From Carnegiea gigantea (taxonomy: Eukaryota; Streptophyta; Magnoliopsida; Caryophyllales; Cactaceae), in assembly GCA_029747015.1 (NCBI GenBank), contig JAKOGI010000109.1:868001-932000 (forward strand): a DNA stretch of 64,000 bases, written 5' to 3'. Positions 27,460-39,455 of this stretch are shown piece by piece. Below the pieces are notes generated by a model that had not been told where the DNA came from, did not search any database, and saw only the letters and a list, made by a program, of their open reading frames with translations. The translations under genes and the position numbers were made by a program. Position 1 is the first letter of the stretch; every line of letters starts with the position of its first letter.

Positions 27460-28901
27460 GACGTACTAAAAATACTGAGTCTCGGATGAAGAGCTTTTCT
27501 GTGTTCCGAAGATGAATTCAATGGAAAATTGGAGATGACACCAAAATATAATTCTGGACAGATATTTGGTGCCATGAAAATAATCTTTTACAACTTTTGA
27601 ATATTGACCCTTCCACGATCAACGTAGAAACACATGTTAACGAGTTTATTATGGTAGATGCTTACTCATATCATGCCTATTGTTTCCAGTATTCCCATAC
27701 CTGTCCATACCCTTTCGGATAAATGGTGTTGAGGTTTAACTGGAAATGGTCAATTTTGGACAAAATCTGCCGCCTGGATGTGCCATGACCTTGACAGACC
27801 AAACACTAGGGAGGAAAATTGGATTTGGAAGACTGATGTCCTGCCAAAGGCGAAACTCTTTGTGTGGCAAATTTTTCACAATGGTTTACCCTTACAAGGT
27901 ACACTTCTTAAAAGAGGATTAAATATTGATGCAGTTTGCCCTCTATGTCACGAGGACATTGAGTCATCTGAATACCTTTTTTTTTTTTTTTTTTCCAATG
28001 CTCCTATGCAACCCAAAAAAAAAAAAAAAAAAGAGAGAGAGGAGTATAGGTCATTCCCATCATTGGATACCAAACATTGTATTTCCCTCTAATATCAATG
28101 AGCGTAGATTACTTCAAGCACTCCATTCTTCCATTAACAAAATCGTGCTCCACAAGGCCACCTACCTGCTTTTGGAGCATATGGAGGAGAGAAATGGCTC
28201 TATATTCAAGCACAAGATTTTCAACCCACTTCAACCCATCATATATTAGAGCTAAGAGAACAAGTGCATAATGGCGATCACGTAACCTCTTTTCATCAGC
28301 CGGTCAAGACACCTCTCAATCAAGTTAGAATAAACATACAGAATGATTAGTGACTTGGAAGAAACCACAAGGGGGATTTGTCAAACTTACTTTGGACGGA
28401 TCTATAAACAACTAGAATGCGACACAGGTAGTTATTTACTTCGCGATTGGAAATGCCAACTCCTACAAGCGGGGGCGCATAACTTTGCGACAACATCAAT
28501 TGTAGCAGCAGAAGCAATGACCGTGAGATGGGACTTCAAGAAACGGTCATAGCCAGATACAAGTTTATTGGGATCTAAAGGAACAACAAAATTGTTGTCG
28601 ATGCAGTTAAAGAGCACATTCATTCTCCATGGAAAATTGATCATCTTATTAAAGACATCAAAAAATTCAGAGGGCTAACAGCAAAAATCCTCCAGTCAGC
28701 ATATATTCCAAGAGGCAAATGGAGCTACAGACTGAATGACTCATATGGGCCAAACTTTCCCCCACCCTATCATTTGGAAGTCAAGTTTTAGTGCTACTTT
28801 TTCATCTATTTTATTGGACAATAACTTGGGTAGAACCCTTATGAAAATGACCACCTAAGCTTCTATGTATTTAACCCACTCCCCACCAAAAAAAAAAAAA
28901 A
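27460..28901 (+). mobile_element. Non-LTR retrotransposon (LINE) 3' remnant
   Basis: Shifted frames show the C-terminal part of a plant L1-type ORF2. Around 27510-27600 is the WKIGD...FWTDIW motif. At 27815-27980 is the zinc-binding region after reverse transcriptase (ENWIWKTDVLPKAKLFVWQ, then CPLCHEDIESSEYLF). At 28480-28680 are RNase H-like residues (VAAEAM, then KIVVDAVKEHIHSPWKIDHL) in changing frames. Several stops and shifts show it is dead. An A14 run at about 28888-28901 could be the original poly(A) end. The reverse transcriptase itself is not present, so it is truncated or internally deleted. Confidence 0.72.
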
Positions 28902-29443
28902 TTATCAATATATAGTTCAAACCCAATTCCACTTTTTGGCTGTTTATATGAATCTCTGCTCGCGCTTCGCCTTGTTTGTTGGTTTTGGATGTTCTCTAGA
29001 TTGAATAGTTTGGTTGTTTTTTTCCAAAGCTTCCTTCTCGGTACTCTCAATTAAACTGATTCATTAGCTAACTCCGTTTATGGGTCATCTCAAATTAAGT
29101 ATGGACCTGCATTGGGTTTTCTTTCTCGTGATATGGTTTCATCTCCAAAGACCTTTATAACAAATTGATCATCAAACAGGAGTACTTTTTTCCCAAAAAC
29201 TATGTTAATGCAAATAATTCATGCACTAAATGAGAACTAAATTAATACAATCATACAAGAACTAATTAACTTAATCAAATGTTTAACTTACTTGTTGAAG
29301 GTGCATGATAGGTTACATGCTTTGACAGGTTTCTCATGTAAATCACTTTTGGGTTTAAAATGCGGATATTGCAAGAACTTATTCTTACTTGAATAATAGT
29401 ATAAGACCTGAGTTGTCTCGCTTATGAAAATTTGGATGCCATA
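28902..29443. other. Spacer left of the copia element
   Basis: No gene recognised. The last five bases, CCATA (29439-29443), form the left target-site duplication of the copia element. Confidence 0.6.
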
Positions 29444-30057
29444 TGTTGGGTTCGTGGCCCAAAATCCAAGAAAAGGGACGGTGGGACTGTACTACATAAA
29501 CACGGACGTGTCAGGACGAAGGAGCGCAAAGCCGAGAGAAGGCAGAATATTGGCACGGGGGAGCATGGCACGGTCATGCCACCTGGGCACGGTGTGACCG
29601 TGCCACGTGGCACGGTTGTGCCACGTGTTGCTCTGCTGGGCGCGATGGTGGTGGTTAGGGTTTGTCACGACGTGCAGTTTCTCCTGGCGGTTAGGTTTCG
29701 TCTCTAAGGGTGAAACCCTGGTTTTCTAGACCCTATAAAAGGGGGTCATACTTAGGATCTAAAATCACTCCTGAATCCCTAAACATATTGAGAGGTAAAG
29801 AATTGTGAGAGAGATTACAAGAGAGGTTGTAATTCTGCTGTTGGATCAAATCACTTGTTGTGATTGTGATCATTTTGTATTCTCCCTACTCATATAGTGG
29901 ATTGATTGTGCTCGTCGCCGTCCGTGGTTTTTTCCCGCATTGGGTTTCCACGTAAATCTTGTGTGTCGTTGTTTTGTTCCTGTTATCGTTCCTTTAATTC
30001 CTGAATATCTGTTTCATCCTATTGCTTCCGCTATTAGCTTGCTCTAATTTCCTAACA
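29444..30057 (+). repeat. Left LTR of the copia element
   Basis: 614 bp, TGTT...AACA. A TATA-like CTATAAAAG lies near 29734. The U3 part around 29565-29625 is packed with short palindromes, such as 29587-29603 (gcacggt-gtg-accgtgc). Confidence 0.92.
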
Positions 30058-30059
30058 AG

Positions 30060-30071
30060 TGGTATCAGAGC
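30060..30071 (+). other. Primer binding site of the copia element
   Basis: TGGTATCAGAGC, complementary to the 3' end of initiator methionine tRNA, two bases after the left LTR. This is the standard primer site of plant copia elements. Confidence 0.9.
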
Positions 30072-30082
30072 CTTGGTTTAGG

Positions 30083-31126
30083 ATGTCTTCAATTATGAAG
30101 GTTGATATTCAAAAATTTGATGGGGATATTAGTTTTAATCTCTGGAAGGTGCAGATGAAAGCAGTTCTCATCCAGCATGGGTTGTGGAAGGTTCTACAAG
30201 GACCTCACGTGAAACCCGAGAAGGTGACTGACGAACAATGGGCAACAGACCAAAAGAAGAGGCGTGGATCGCTGACGGACGAGGAATGGGAAGAACTGGA
30301 GTTGAAAGCGGTTTCAGCCATTCAGTTGTGCCTGGCACCACATGTCCTGCGAGAGGTGCTCGATAAGGCAACTGCTGTGGATCTGTGGACTCGGCTGGAG
30401 GAACTCTACATGACGAAGAGTCTAGCCAACAAGATCCGTTTGAAGGAAAGGTTGTACACCTTTCGTATGGCTGAAGGTACCCCTGTTCAAAAACATTTGA
30501 ATGAATTTAATTCTATTCTGGTTGACTTGGAAAGTCTGGATGTAAAGATTGAGGATGAGGACAAAGCTATTCTACTTGTTGTGTCTCTACCCCCTTCTTA
30601 TAAACACTTTAAGGAGATTATGCTATATAGTAATTCTGATACTATATCTTTTGAGGATGTCAAGTCTAATCTGCTGTCTAAGGAGAAATTTGACCATGAT
30701 ATCCATGCTGATCCGGCTGAGGGATTAGTTGTTAGGGGTAGAACTGAACAAAAGGGGAACGGTAATAAGAAAAAGAACCGATCTAAGTCTAAGAATCCTC
30801 ATTCCAATAAAACCTGCAATTACTGTGGTAAATTGGGTCATATTCAGGCTAACTGCTGGAAACTAAAGAAAAAGAAAGGGAAAGAGGAAAAGGAGAAAAC
30901 TGCTACAGCTGATTGTGCAATAGAGTCAGAGTCTGATGGTGATGTGTTGCTTGCTACTATGTCTTTGGCTACCACCTCTGAAAGGGGGTTAGGTGATGAT
31001 TGGGTTTTAGATTCTGCTGTACGTATCACATGTGTCCTCGTAGGGACTGGTTTGTCACTTATGAGCCTGTTGATACTGGGATTGTACTTATGGGCAACGA
31101 TACTGAGTGTAAAGTTGCAGGAATAG
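30083..31126 (+). pseudogene. copia gag and start of protease
   Basis: It opens at the ATG after the primer site. A UBN2-type gag domain occupies about residues 1-220, and a basic linker is followed by a CCHC zinc knuckle, CNYCGKLGHIQANC, near 30814-30855. The protease active-site region (DWVLDSA) appears near 31000, after which the frame is wrong. The continuation (TYHMCPRRDW) is in another frame. The fused gag-pol would have been one polyprotein. Confidence 0.88.
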
Positions 31127-32135
31127 GTACTGTACAGGTTAAAACCCATGATGGTATAGTTAGAACTTTGTCTAAGGTTCGTCACATACCTGAAATGACT
31201 CGTTGTTTGATCTCCTTGGGTACTCTTGAGACTAATGGTTGCAGGATTGTTATGGAGAATGGTGTCCTAAAAGTGACAAAGGGAGCCATGGTGGTAATGA
31301 AGGGACTGCGGCAGGGCAGTCTCTACATCCTACAAGGAACTACAGTTACAGGAGTAGCTGCAGTTGGTACGGCATCAGCAGATACTAATGATACAAGGTT
31401 ATGGCACATGAGATTGGGCCATATGAGTGAGAAAGGGATGACCATTCTAAGTAAGAAAGGTTGTCTGGGTAGCGCTGGAACGGGTAAGCTTGATTTTTAT
31501 GATCACTGTGTTTTTGGGAAACAGAAGAGAGTGAGTTTCTCTAAAGCGAAGCATCGTACTCAGGGGATCCTTGACTACATTCATTCTGATCTGTGGGGTC
31601 CTTCGAAGGTTCCTTCTCTTGGATGTAAGCGCTATATGTTAACTTTTATTGATGATTTCTCACGCAAAGTTTGGGTTTACTTCTTGAGACAGAAAAATGA
31701 GACATTCTCCATGTTCAAGAAGTTCAAGGCTCTAGTTGAGAACCAGACTGGGAGAAAGATCAAGAAACTTAGGACTGACAATGGTCTTGAGTTCGTTGAG
31801 TCAGAGTTTGAAGAGTTCTGCACAATAAATGGCATAGCTAGGCACAAGACTTTGGTTGGTAAACCACAGCAAAATAGGTTGCAGAACGAATCAACAGGAC
31901 TCTACTGGAGAAAGCCCGATGTATGCTTTCAAATGCCGGGCTTTGGGATCGCAAAGTTTTTTGGGCAGAGGCTATTTCTACAGCCTGCTACTTGGTGAAT
32001 CGTTCACCACACACCTCCATTGACTTCCAAATTCCAGAAGAAGTATGGTCAGGTAATCCTGTTGATTATTCTAGTTTAAGAATATTTGGATGTCCTGTGT
32101 ATGCCCATGTGAATAATAAAAAATTAGCTCCTTAG
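31000..32135 (+). pseudogene. copia protease tail and integrase, frame-broken
   Basis: After the protease remnant comes the pre-integrase zinc-binding region (LWHMRLGHMS, then DHCVFGK). The integrase core follows, with its first acidic residue in YIHSDLWGP and the second in LRTDNGLEF. A single-base loss near 31873 puts the third catalytic acid and the block up to YLVNRSPHTSIDF in another frame. The piece stops after NKKLAP at 32133-32135; residual homology continues in shifted frames to about 32240. Confidence 0.85.
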
Positions 32136-32238
32136 GGCTGTCAAATGTATGTTCCTTGGATATGCAACTGAGTCTAAAGGATACCGCATGTGGTGTCCTG
32201 AGTCTAAGAAAGTCATTCAGATAGGGATGTAACTTTCA

Positions 32239-34127
32239 ATGAGACTGCTATGTTATCTTCTGGAGAGGATTCTGTTGTTTCCTTCTACTGGTGCAGGTGA
32301 TCAGCAAGATACAAGTATGGAGATAGACGTGGAGACCGTTGCAGTTCAAGGTGGAGCTGCTAGTCAGCCCAGCAGGGAGGCCCAGGTTACTGAACCTGGC
32401 ACTATCAGTTCAGATCAGCCTCAGGTGGAGGTTGTTCACTCTATAGCTCGTGATCGTCCTCGGAGGGAGATCAGGAGGCCTGCTCGCTACAATGATGATG
32501 AGGGACTGATAGCATATGCACTTTCAGTTGCAGAAGAGGTGCCTGAAGGTGTGGAACCTTCAACATATACTGAAGCAATCACCTGCCCAAGTTCACCTAA
32601 CTGAATCCTAGCTATGCAAGAGGAAATAGAGAGTTTGCAAAAGAATCGGACTTGGGAACTGTGTGAGCTACCTAAAGGTCGGAGAGCCTTAACTGCCAAA
32701 TGGATCTACAAGAGAAAGGAGGGCATTCCTGGAGTTGAGGATGCAAGGTGGAAAGCACGCCTGGTTGTTCGTGGCTGCAATCAGAAGGAAGGTATTGACT
32801 ATAATGAGGTATTCTCACCTGTTGTTAGACATACCTCCATTCGAGTGCTTCTTGCATCTGTTGCCTTGTTTGATCTGGAGCTAGAACAGCTCGATGTGAA
32901 GACTGCATTCCTTCATGGGGAATTGGAGGAAGAGATCTATATGAAGCAACCTGAAGGTTTTGTTGTTTCTGGGAAGGAACAACTGGTATGTAGATTGAAG
33001 AAGTCCTTGTACATGGACTTAAGCAGGCTCCTAGGCAGTGGTACAAAAGGTTTGACACCTTCATGATTACACAAGGATACACACGCAGCCGACATGATAA
33101 TTGTGTGTATTTTAAACAATATTCTGATGGTGCCTTTATTTACTTGCTATTGTATGTTGACGATATGTTGATTGCCTCTAAGGATAAATCCTTGATTAGC
33201 AAGTTGAAATCTCAACTCAGTGAGGAGTTTGAGATGAAGGACCTGGGTGCAGCAAAGAAGATTCTAGGCATGGAGATTCGAAGAGATCGAAAGGCTGGTA
33301 AGCTGTACTTGTCTCAAGAACACTACCTTGAGAAAGTACTAGGCAGATTTAATATGGATAACTGTAAGGCCGTTTCCACACCCCTTGCTGCACATTTCAG
33401 ATTGTCTGCTGAGTGTTGTCCACAAACTGAGGAGGATATAGATAGAATGTCTAATGTTCCTTATTCTAGTGCTGTTGGTAGTTTGATGTATGCTATGGTA
33501 TGCACTAGGCCAGATTTATCACATGCAGTGAGTGTGGTAAGTAGGTATATGCATAATCCTAGAAAGGATCATTGGGAAGCTGTGAAGTGGATCCTTCGCT
33601 ATGTGAAGGGTACTGTTGATAAGGGGTTGGTATTTGATAGAAACAAAGCTAGTACATGTGATGTTACAGGCTTTGTTGATTCTGACTACGCTGGTGATCT
33701 TGATAGAAGAAGGTCCATATCTGGGTATATCTTCACTATGTGTGCAGGTGCTATTTCTTGGAAAGCATCTTTACAGTCTATTGCAGCTCTATCTACTACA
33801 GAGGCTGAGTATGTTGCTGCTACTGAAGGAGTGAAGGAAGCTACTTGGTTGAGGGGCCTTGTTATTGAGCTTGGCATTCCACAGGCTACCACTGTGGTGT
33901 TTTCTGATAGTCAAAGTGCTATCCACTTGACTAAGAACGATGCCTACCATTCAAAGACCAAGCACATCAGTGTCAAGTATCACTATGTCAGAGATACAGT
34001 TGCTGCAGGAGAAATAGTCGTGAGAAAGGTTCACACTTCAGAGAACCCTGCAGACATGTTGACCAAGCCTCTACCTATAGCTAAGTTCGAGCATTGCTTG
34101 GACTTAGTTAGCATTCACAGCATTTGA
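32239..34127 (+). pseudogene. copia reverse transcriptase and RNase H
   Basis: A linker (32239-32604, stop) leads to the copia reverse transcriptase from 32614 (WKARLVVRGCNQKEGIDY, then LDVKTAFLHGELEEEIYM). The frame changes near 33015-33060, and the catalytic YVDD box is at 33153-33164. RNase H follows ([28 protein letters not shown], the SDSQSAIHL block) and ends [12 protein letters not shown]...SIHSI at 34127. These end motifs are typical of the Tork/TNT1 lineage. Confidence 0.9.
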
Positions 34128-34185
34128 GCGCCCTTCGGGGCATTGCCCCTTGGGGGCCGTCACCCTTCGGGGTACGATGACGGCG
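34128..34185 (+). other. Cluster of three GC-rich hairpins after the copia stop codon
   Basis: Directly after the pol stop (34125-34127) come three short perfect hairpins: 34130-34141 (GCCC-TTCG-GGGC), 34145-34157 (GCCCC-TTG-GGGGC) and 34162-34173 (ACCC-TTCG-GGGT). The last is enclosed by an outer stem CCGTCA/TGACGG at 34157-34162 and 34178-34183. Two of them carry UUCG-type tetraloops, an unusually stable RNA loop. The function is unknown; it could be a transcript 3' structure or part of the region before the right LTR. Confidence 0.65.
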
Positions 34186-34228
34186 TTAGAGAGTTGGTAA
34201 TTAGAGATTTCGGTCCAAGGTAAAGATT

Positions 34229-34855
34229 GTTGGGTTCGTGGCCCAAAATCCAAGAAACAGGACGGTAGGACCGTGCTACATAAACACGGACGTGTCAGGA
34301 TGAAGGAGCGCAAAATCGAGAGAAGGCAGAATATTGGCATGGGGGAGCCGTGCCATGTGGCACGGTCGTGCCACTGGGCATGGTGTGACTGTGCCACATG
34401 GCACGGTCGTGCCACGTGTTGATCTGCTGGGCGCGATGGTGGCGGCTAGGGTTTGGCACGACCTGCAGTTTCTCCTGGCGGTTAGGTTTCGTCTCTAAGG
34501 GTAAAACCCTGGTGTTCTAGACCCTATAAAAGGGGGTCACACTTAGGATCTAAAATCACTCCTGAATCCCTAAATACATTGAGAGGTAGAGAATTGTGAG
34601 AGAGATTACAAGAGAGGTTGTAATTCTGCTGTTGGATCAAATCACTTGTTGTGATTGTGATCGTGATCGTTTTGTATTCTCCCTACTCATATAGTGGATT
34701 GATTGTGCTCGTCGCCGTCCGTGGTTTTTTCCCGCATTGGGTTTCCACGTAAATCTTGTGTGTCGTTGTTTTGTTCCTGTTATCGTTCCTTTAATTCCTG
34801 AATATCTGTTTCATCCTATTGCTTCCGCTATTAGCTTGCTCTAATTTCCTAAACA
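34229..34855 (+). repeat. Right LTR of the copia element
   Basis: 627 bp. It matches the left LTR along its length, with a 6-bp expansion (gatcgt) and extra bases in the palindromic U3 part. An 18-nt inverted repeat lies at 34357-34374 (GTGGCACG/CGTGCCAC arms). Confidence 0.92.
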
Positions 34856-35128
34856 CCATATAGTAGAGTGCTAAAGCTTGCATGGGTGATTTGTCTTTAC
34901 GCATATGATGCACATTGCACTGCACACACTTTGAAAGAGGGAAACGCCATCGATGTGCTAATCGCAGTCTGGGTCAGTTGGATGTATCTAGCCTAGATAA
35001 AATCCCACCCTTGTGTAGCTGATTTGATTTCTTTGGCCAATAAAATAGTTTGAAATGACATACCACTTGCTTTACCAAGGGCAAACCCACAATGATGCAA
35101 ATTAACTGTAGAGGACAAAATTAACAGC

Positions 35129-38100
35129 TGTAACAGCCCAACCCGAATACATCCTAATCAAGTTGGGCGCCGCATTTCGATCTAATTGTTTTTAAATAAT
35201 AACTACAGTGGTGTGCATTGTATTTGTGCGATGCAGGTTGAAACGACGATGTGGTCTCGCAAAAGGTAATATTAAACTCCTTAATGCTCTTTCAAACGAA
35301 CATTGATCTGTATGGGAAGAACAAATACACAACAACAACAACAACTCCCAGTGTGGGTCCCGCTTTCGCGGGGTCTGGGGAGATCCAACTGTAGGCAACC
35401 TTACCCCTACCGGTATTTCTACCCATAGAGAGGTCGATTCCTTAAGACCCACAAAACAATTTTTGAAAAAAGTTAATAGAGAAAACGAATGCAAACCAAA
35501 ACCAAGGAGGAGAAAATGTGCCGGAGAGCGAAATAACCAAGGAGTATAGACATACCTCAACCCACCAAGGGCGCTAGATGCCGTCACTAGATGCCGTCAC
35601 ATCCCAGAAAAGCACGACCTGCAGACAAGCACACCAAAACCAAACCCGCCCCCACCCCACCGGAGCTACTACCATCTACGCGTCCGGTCCCCTACAATCA
35701 GAGACCCTAATCCTATCCCGCCACAACCTCCTATCCTGAGCCATGTCCTCCGTCAGGCCGGCAACTCTCAAGTCCTCTCTAACCACTTCCTCTAGGCTTT
35801 TCTTCGGTCTACCCCTCCCTCTCTTTCCACCGGGGGGACGATCAATTCGCACCTCCGCACCGGGGCGGCCAAACTTCTCCTCTTTACGTGGCCAAACCAT
35901 CTGAGCCTCGATTCCCTCATCTTCTCCTCTATGGGGGCCACTTCAGCTAAGCTCCTGATTACTCCATTCCTAATTCTGTCCAATCTCGTAAAACCACACA
36001 TCCACCTGATCATTCTCATCTCGGCTACCATCAACCTTTGGGCCTGCGTCTTCTTTAGAGGCCAACACTCCGATCCGTAGAGGACAGCCGGTCTACCATC
36101 CGATAGACTTTGCCTTTCAATCCTAGGGGCACTCGCTTGTCACACAGTACCCCTGATGCTGACTTCCACTTTTGCCAACCCACTCTTATCCGCTGGCTAA
36201 TATCCTCGTCAATGTCCCCATTTTGCTGGATGATCGAGCCCAGATACTTAAATTTAGTGACTTTTGGTATCACCCTCCCATCCAGTGTGATTTCTCCCCC
36301 TTCTGCTATCCTACCACTGAAACAGCAATGGAGGTATTCCGTTTTTGATCTACTTAATCGAAAACCCCTAACTTCCAGCGTATGCCTCCAACTCTCCAAC
36401 CTGTCATTCACCCCCTGCCTGGTCACATCGATAAGAACGATGTCATCTGCAAATAACATGCACCAAGGCACTTCGTCCTGGATTCCTCTAGTGAGTTCAT
36501 CCAAAACTAAAGTGAAAAGAAACGGGTTTAGGGTGGAGCCCTGATGTAGGCCCATACTAACAGCGAAGTCCTTAGAGACCCCTCCTGGTGTCCTAACACG
36601 CGTCCGCCCTCCCTCGTACATATCCTTAATTACTCGGATGTACGCGGGTGACACCCTTTTCTCTTCCAAACACCTCCACAATACCTCCCTTGGGACTCGA
36701 TCATACGCTTTCTCTAGATCAATGAACACCATATGGAGATCCACCTTTTTATCCCTGAACAAGCCCATGAGCCCTCTGAGGAGGTGGATCGCCTCAGTGG
36801 TCGATCTGCCTGGCATGAAACCAAATTGGTTCTCTGAAATTTCTACAACCTCGCGTAATCTTCTCTCAATCACCCTCTCCCAAAGTTTCATAGTGTGGCT
36901 GAGCAGTTTAATACCCCTAAAGTTATTACAAACTTGAATATCCCCTTTGTTTTTGTACAGTGGGATGACTGTGCTGGCCCTCCACTCTCTGGGCATCTTG
37001 GCGGTCCTGTAAATAACATTAAACAGCTCCGTGAGCCAATCTAGCCCTACCTCCCCCATAAACTTTCAAACTTCCACTGGAATCTGGTCTGGGCCCACTG
37101 CCTTCCCATTCGCCATCTTCTTCAAGGCCTCCCTAATCTCCTCCTTTGCTATAAGGTCGCCTGCTCGCTGATCGCTACACTCTCCGCCCCTACTACAGTC
37201 GTCTCGCACTCCTTTCCATTGAGAAGTTTAGCAAAGAACAATAAGAATATCAATAATCATAATACCAAAAAAAAAGGGGGAACCGACATCAGGAAACAAA
37301 AAAAAAAAAAAAAATCAAAATCAAGCAAAACCCAAAACGCGATTCTCATTCTCTCTCCTTCCCCTGCCTGCTGCTCGACATCTTCTTCTCCTCCTCTATT
37401 TTGGGTCTGCCGGAAACCGGCCCCGCTTGGTCGTTCGCCGCCGCCAGAGTGCCGGTCGTGGCCGCCTAGCCTTCCCAGCCACCTCGGTTTAGTCATTCGA
37501 GCCCATAGCTGCGTCGCCCCCTGAGTTTGCTGCGCCAGGTTCGACCACCGTCGCCCCTTGGTTTCGCCGTCCACTGACCCTCACTGAGGGCTCGCCGGCC
37601 GGCCGTGTGCCGCCCACTCCCCCGGTCACCGACACCACCAACTCTCCTCTCGGTTCTAGCCCCAACGTCAAGTGAGAAGGTGAAACCCTAACCTTACTTT
37701 GATTGATTTTCTTGGGTTGTTTGAGATTGAAATTCCTGATTTCGTGATGTAATGAGCAATTCTATTTGATTCGTTATGAAATTTGGAAAGGCTTGTGGAC
37801 AGTGGAATTATACGTGGTGGGGACAAACTGGCAGTGAGAGGGAGAGTGAAGTTCATGTGAATATTAATTGTTATTTGAATTCGTGAATCAATCCTGTGGA
37901 ACGATTAAGTGTTTCATGGTGTAATTTTGGTTGGATGAGATGATTTTTGGGACTATTTGCTGTTTAGTACTATTGTGTAATTTTGGTTGCATTGTTGAGT
38001 TGGGCAAATTGTAATCGGTTAAAAGGTTGTAGTTGGTTGAAAGGTTATTGAATTTATGCGAATCGCCTGATTGAACGTGTTTGGTTGAGCCATTGAAACC

Positions 38101-39450
38101 AAGGGTGGCTTTGGTTAGTTTAGTGCCAAATGAGTCATTAGCGCCCACAAATTCAAGCCCAAAGTTTATGAAATGAGAATCGTTGGCAACGCTTCCTATT
38201 AACGATAACGAATGAACGAGGAAGACGTGAACGGAATGCATATTACTCGTTATATATATATTACACACATATATAGATACATTCACACATAGGTAAGCAA
38301 GTGATTAATAATTTGACATCATGTGAAGACTCGAGTAATTATAAACCCCTACAATAAGGATAACGACGCCAGTACTGACAAAACAAATCGACACATTGAT
38401 AATGAAAAAGATCACACACGGGCTTTAATGTAAAAGAAAATGCGTGTTAAGCTAAAAAGAATTGAATACGCTTCAGAACTTCTCACTAACTAAGAACATG
38501 ACATCTTGAAGCAGAAGTGAGGCCACATCGGTTGCTTCAGACTGCCCACAAATAAGTTTCACTCAAATTGGAGAGAAGCTTTCCAAAGACCAGGTACGTA
38601 CACTACCTGTGCTCTTCGAAAATTCACGTATTTCTCAACAAAGTAAAGTAACATAAGATTCATTCAATGAACCAAGTTTCACAGTGTTTTGTCATATAAA
38701 CAAGTGACCCCGCCCAGTGACCAAGCATTGGGGCTTATGCCCATCAATATACCCGCGCAGGGTGTCTACTCAGGCTTCTCGATCGGCCTGGGGGGTGAGC
38801 ACCTACAGTATGATCGTTTCAAGATGTACATCGACCAAGGGGTTCACTTTCAGATAATAATAAGTAAGCATCGTATTTACGCATTCTTTCCCTCTCCTGT
38901 TTGCAAAATAAATTATTTTGAAATGCGGGCGGCCAACTCTTTATGTATTATTTTGATTTCACTGCATGGGGGTGTACATGCTGAGCTTCGGCTCATTATT
39001 CGAATGTTTTATGTTTTGATTTTAGGGAAGGAATCAGTGAAAGGCTCATTCTCGGAAAAACCTGAGGGTAGTACCAAGTGAAGGAGATACCGAAGTTCTT
39101 TTTGCAGGGGCATCGCTAGACGAGCTCACAGTGATCCTTTAAGCTGGGCATCCCAAGAACCCGTTAGCTGTATATCATTTTGGACCTTCTAATATTATCG
39201 TGTAATGCTGGACCAATAAATGTATTAACGTGTAGTGCTGTACCAATATGTAATTGTAGGCGAGTCCTATTCCACAGCTACTTATCCAGTTTTGACTTAG
39301 CCAGTACGTAGCTACAGGTAGACCCAAGAGCCTTGTTCCTTTGGGGAACGACGGTAACGCTCCCAATTCACGAGCGACTTTCGCTGTTGACAACTAGTAA
39401 TTCCATGAGGATCATCAGTTTAATCCATCCTTTAGGATTGGGGCGTTACA
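35129..39450 (-). mobile_element. Solo LTR (Ty3/gypsy-like, long) with nested LINE
   Basis: On the minus strand it begins TGTAACGCCCCAATCC (at 39450) and ends GGGTTGGGCTGTTACA (at 35129). ACAGC lies directly outside both ends (35124-35128 and 39451-39455), an exact 5-bp target duplication. After subtraction of the LINE at 35325-37233 about 2.4 kb remains, with no polyprotein, primer site or second LTR. It is therefore a solo LTR or an LTR-only non-autonomous element. It is related to the element at 49160-52259: same TGTAACGCCCCAA start and similar internal GC-rich blocks (near 38740-38830 here, 49745-49800 there). The GC-rich stretch 37370-37680 is probably its transcribed leader. Small frames inside it are not supported as genes. 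Confidence 0.8.
35325..37233 (-). mobile_element. RTE-type LINE, 5'-truncated, nested in the solo LTR
   Basis: Minus-strand reverse transcriptase of the RTE clade. It includes KKMANGKAVGPDQIPVEV, then the long frame 37059-36055 with [35 protein letters not shown] and the catalytic FADD at 36453-36442. The terminal part (WFGHVKRR, then RGRPKKSLEEV and DRRLWRDRI) lies at 36034-35676. A TGA near 37066 and a frame shift near 36055 break it. The 3' end runs into (TTG)n (35331-35344), as expected for RTE elements. The flanks share AAGAACAA (35317-35324 and 37234-37241), a likely target duplication. A second relative is at the right window edge. Confidence 0.88.
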
Positions 39451-39455
39451 ACAGC

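Larger units (their letters stand above)
29444..34855 (+). mobile_element. Full-length Ty1/copia LTR retrotransposon (Tork/TNT1-like)
   Basis: The element runs TGTTGGG...AACA and is flanked by CCATA on both sides (29439-29443 and 34856-34860), an exact 5-bp target duplication. It has two LTRs (29444-30057 and 34229-34855), a primer binding site TGGTATCAGAGC directly inside the left LTR, and gag, protease, integrase, reverse transcriptase and RNase H segments in the copia order. The reading frame is broken by shifts near 31010 and 31873 and by stops near 32133 and 32602, so it is non-autonomous now. The LTRs differ at roughly 5 per cent by eye, mostly transitions, which fits methylated-cytosine decay and a moderately old insertion. 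Confidence 0.93.

Noticed and set aside
37219..37671. Arg/Pro-rich frames in the GC-rich stretch
   Set aside because: The stretch lies within the solo LTR and is better explained as its transcribed leader.
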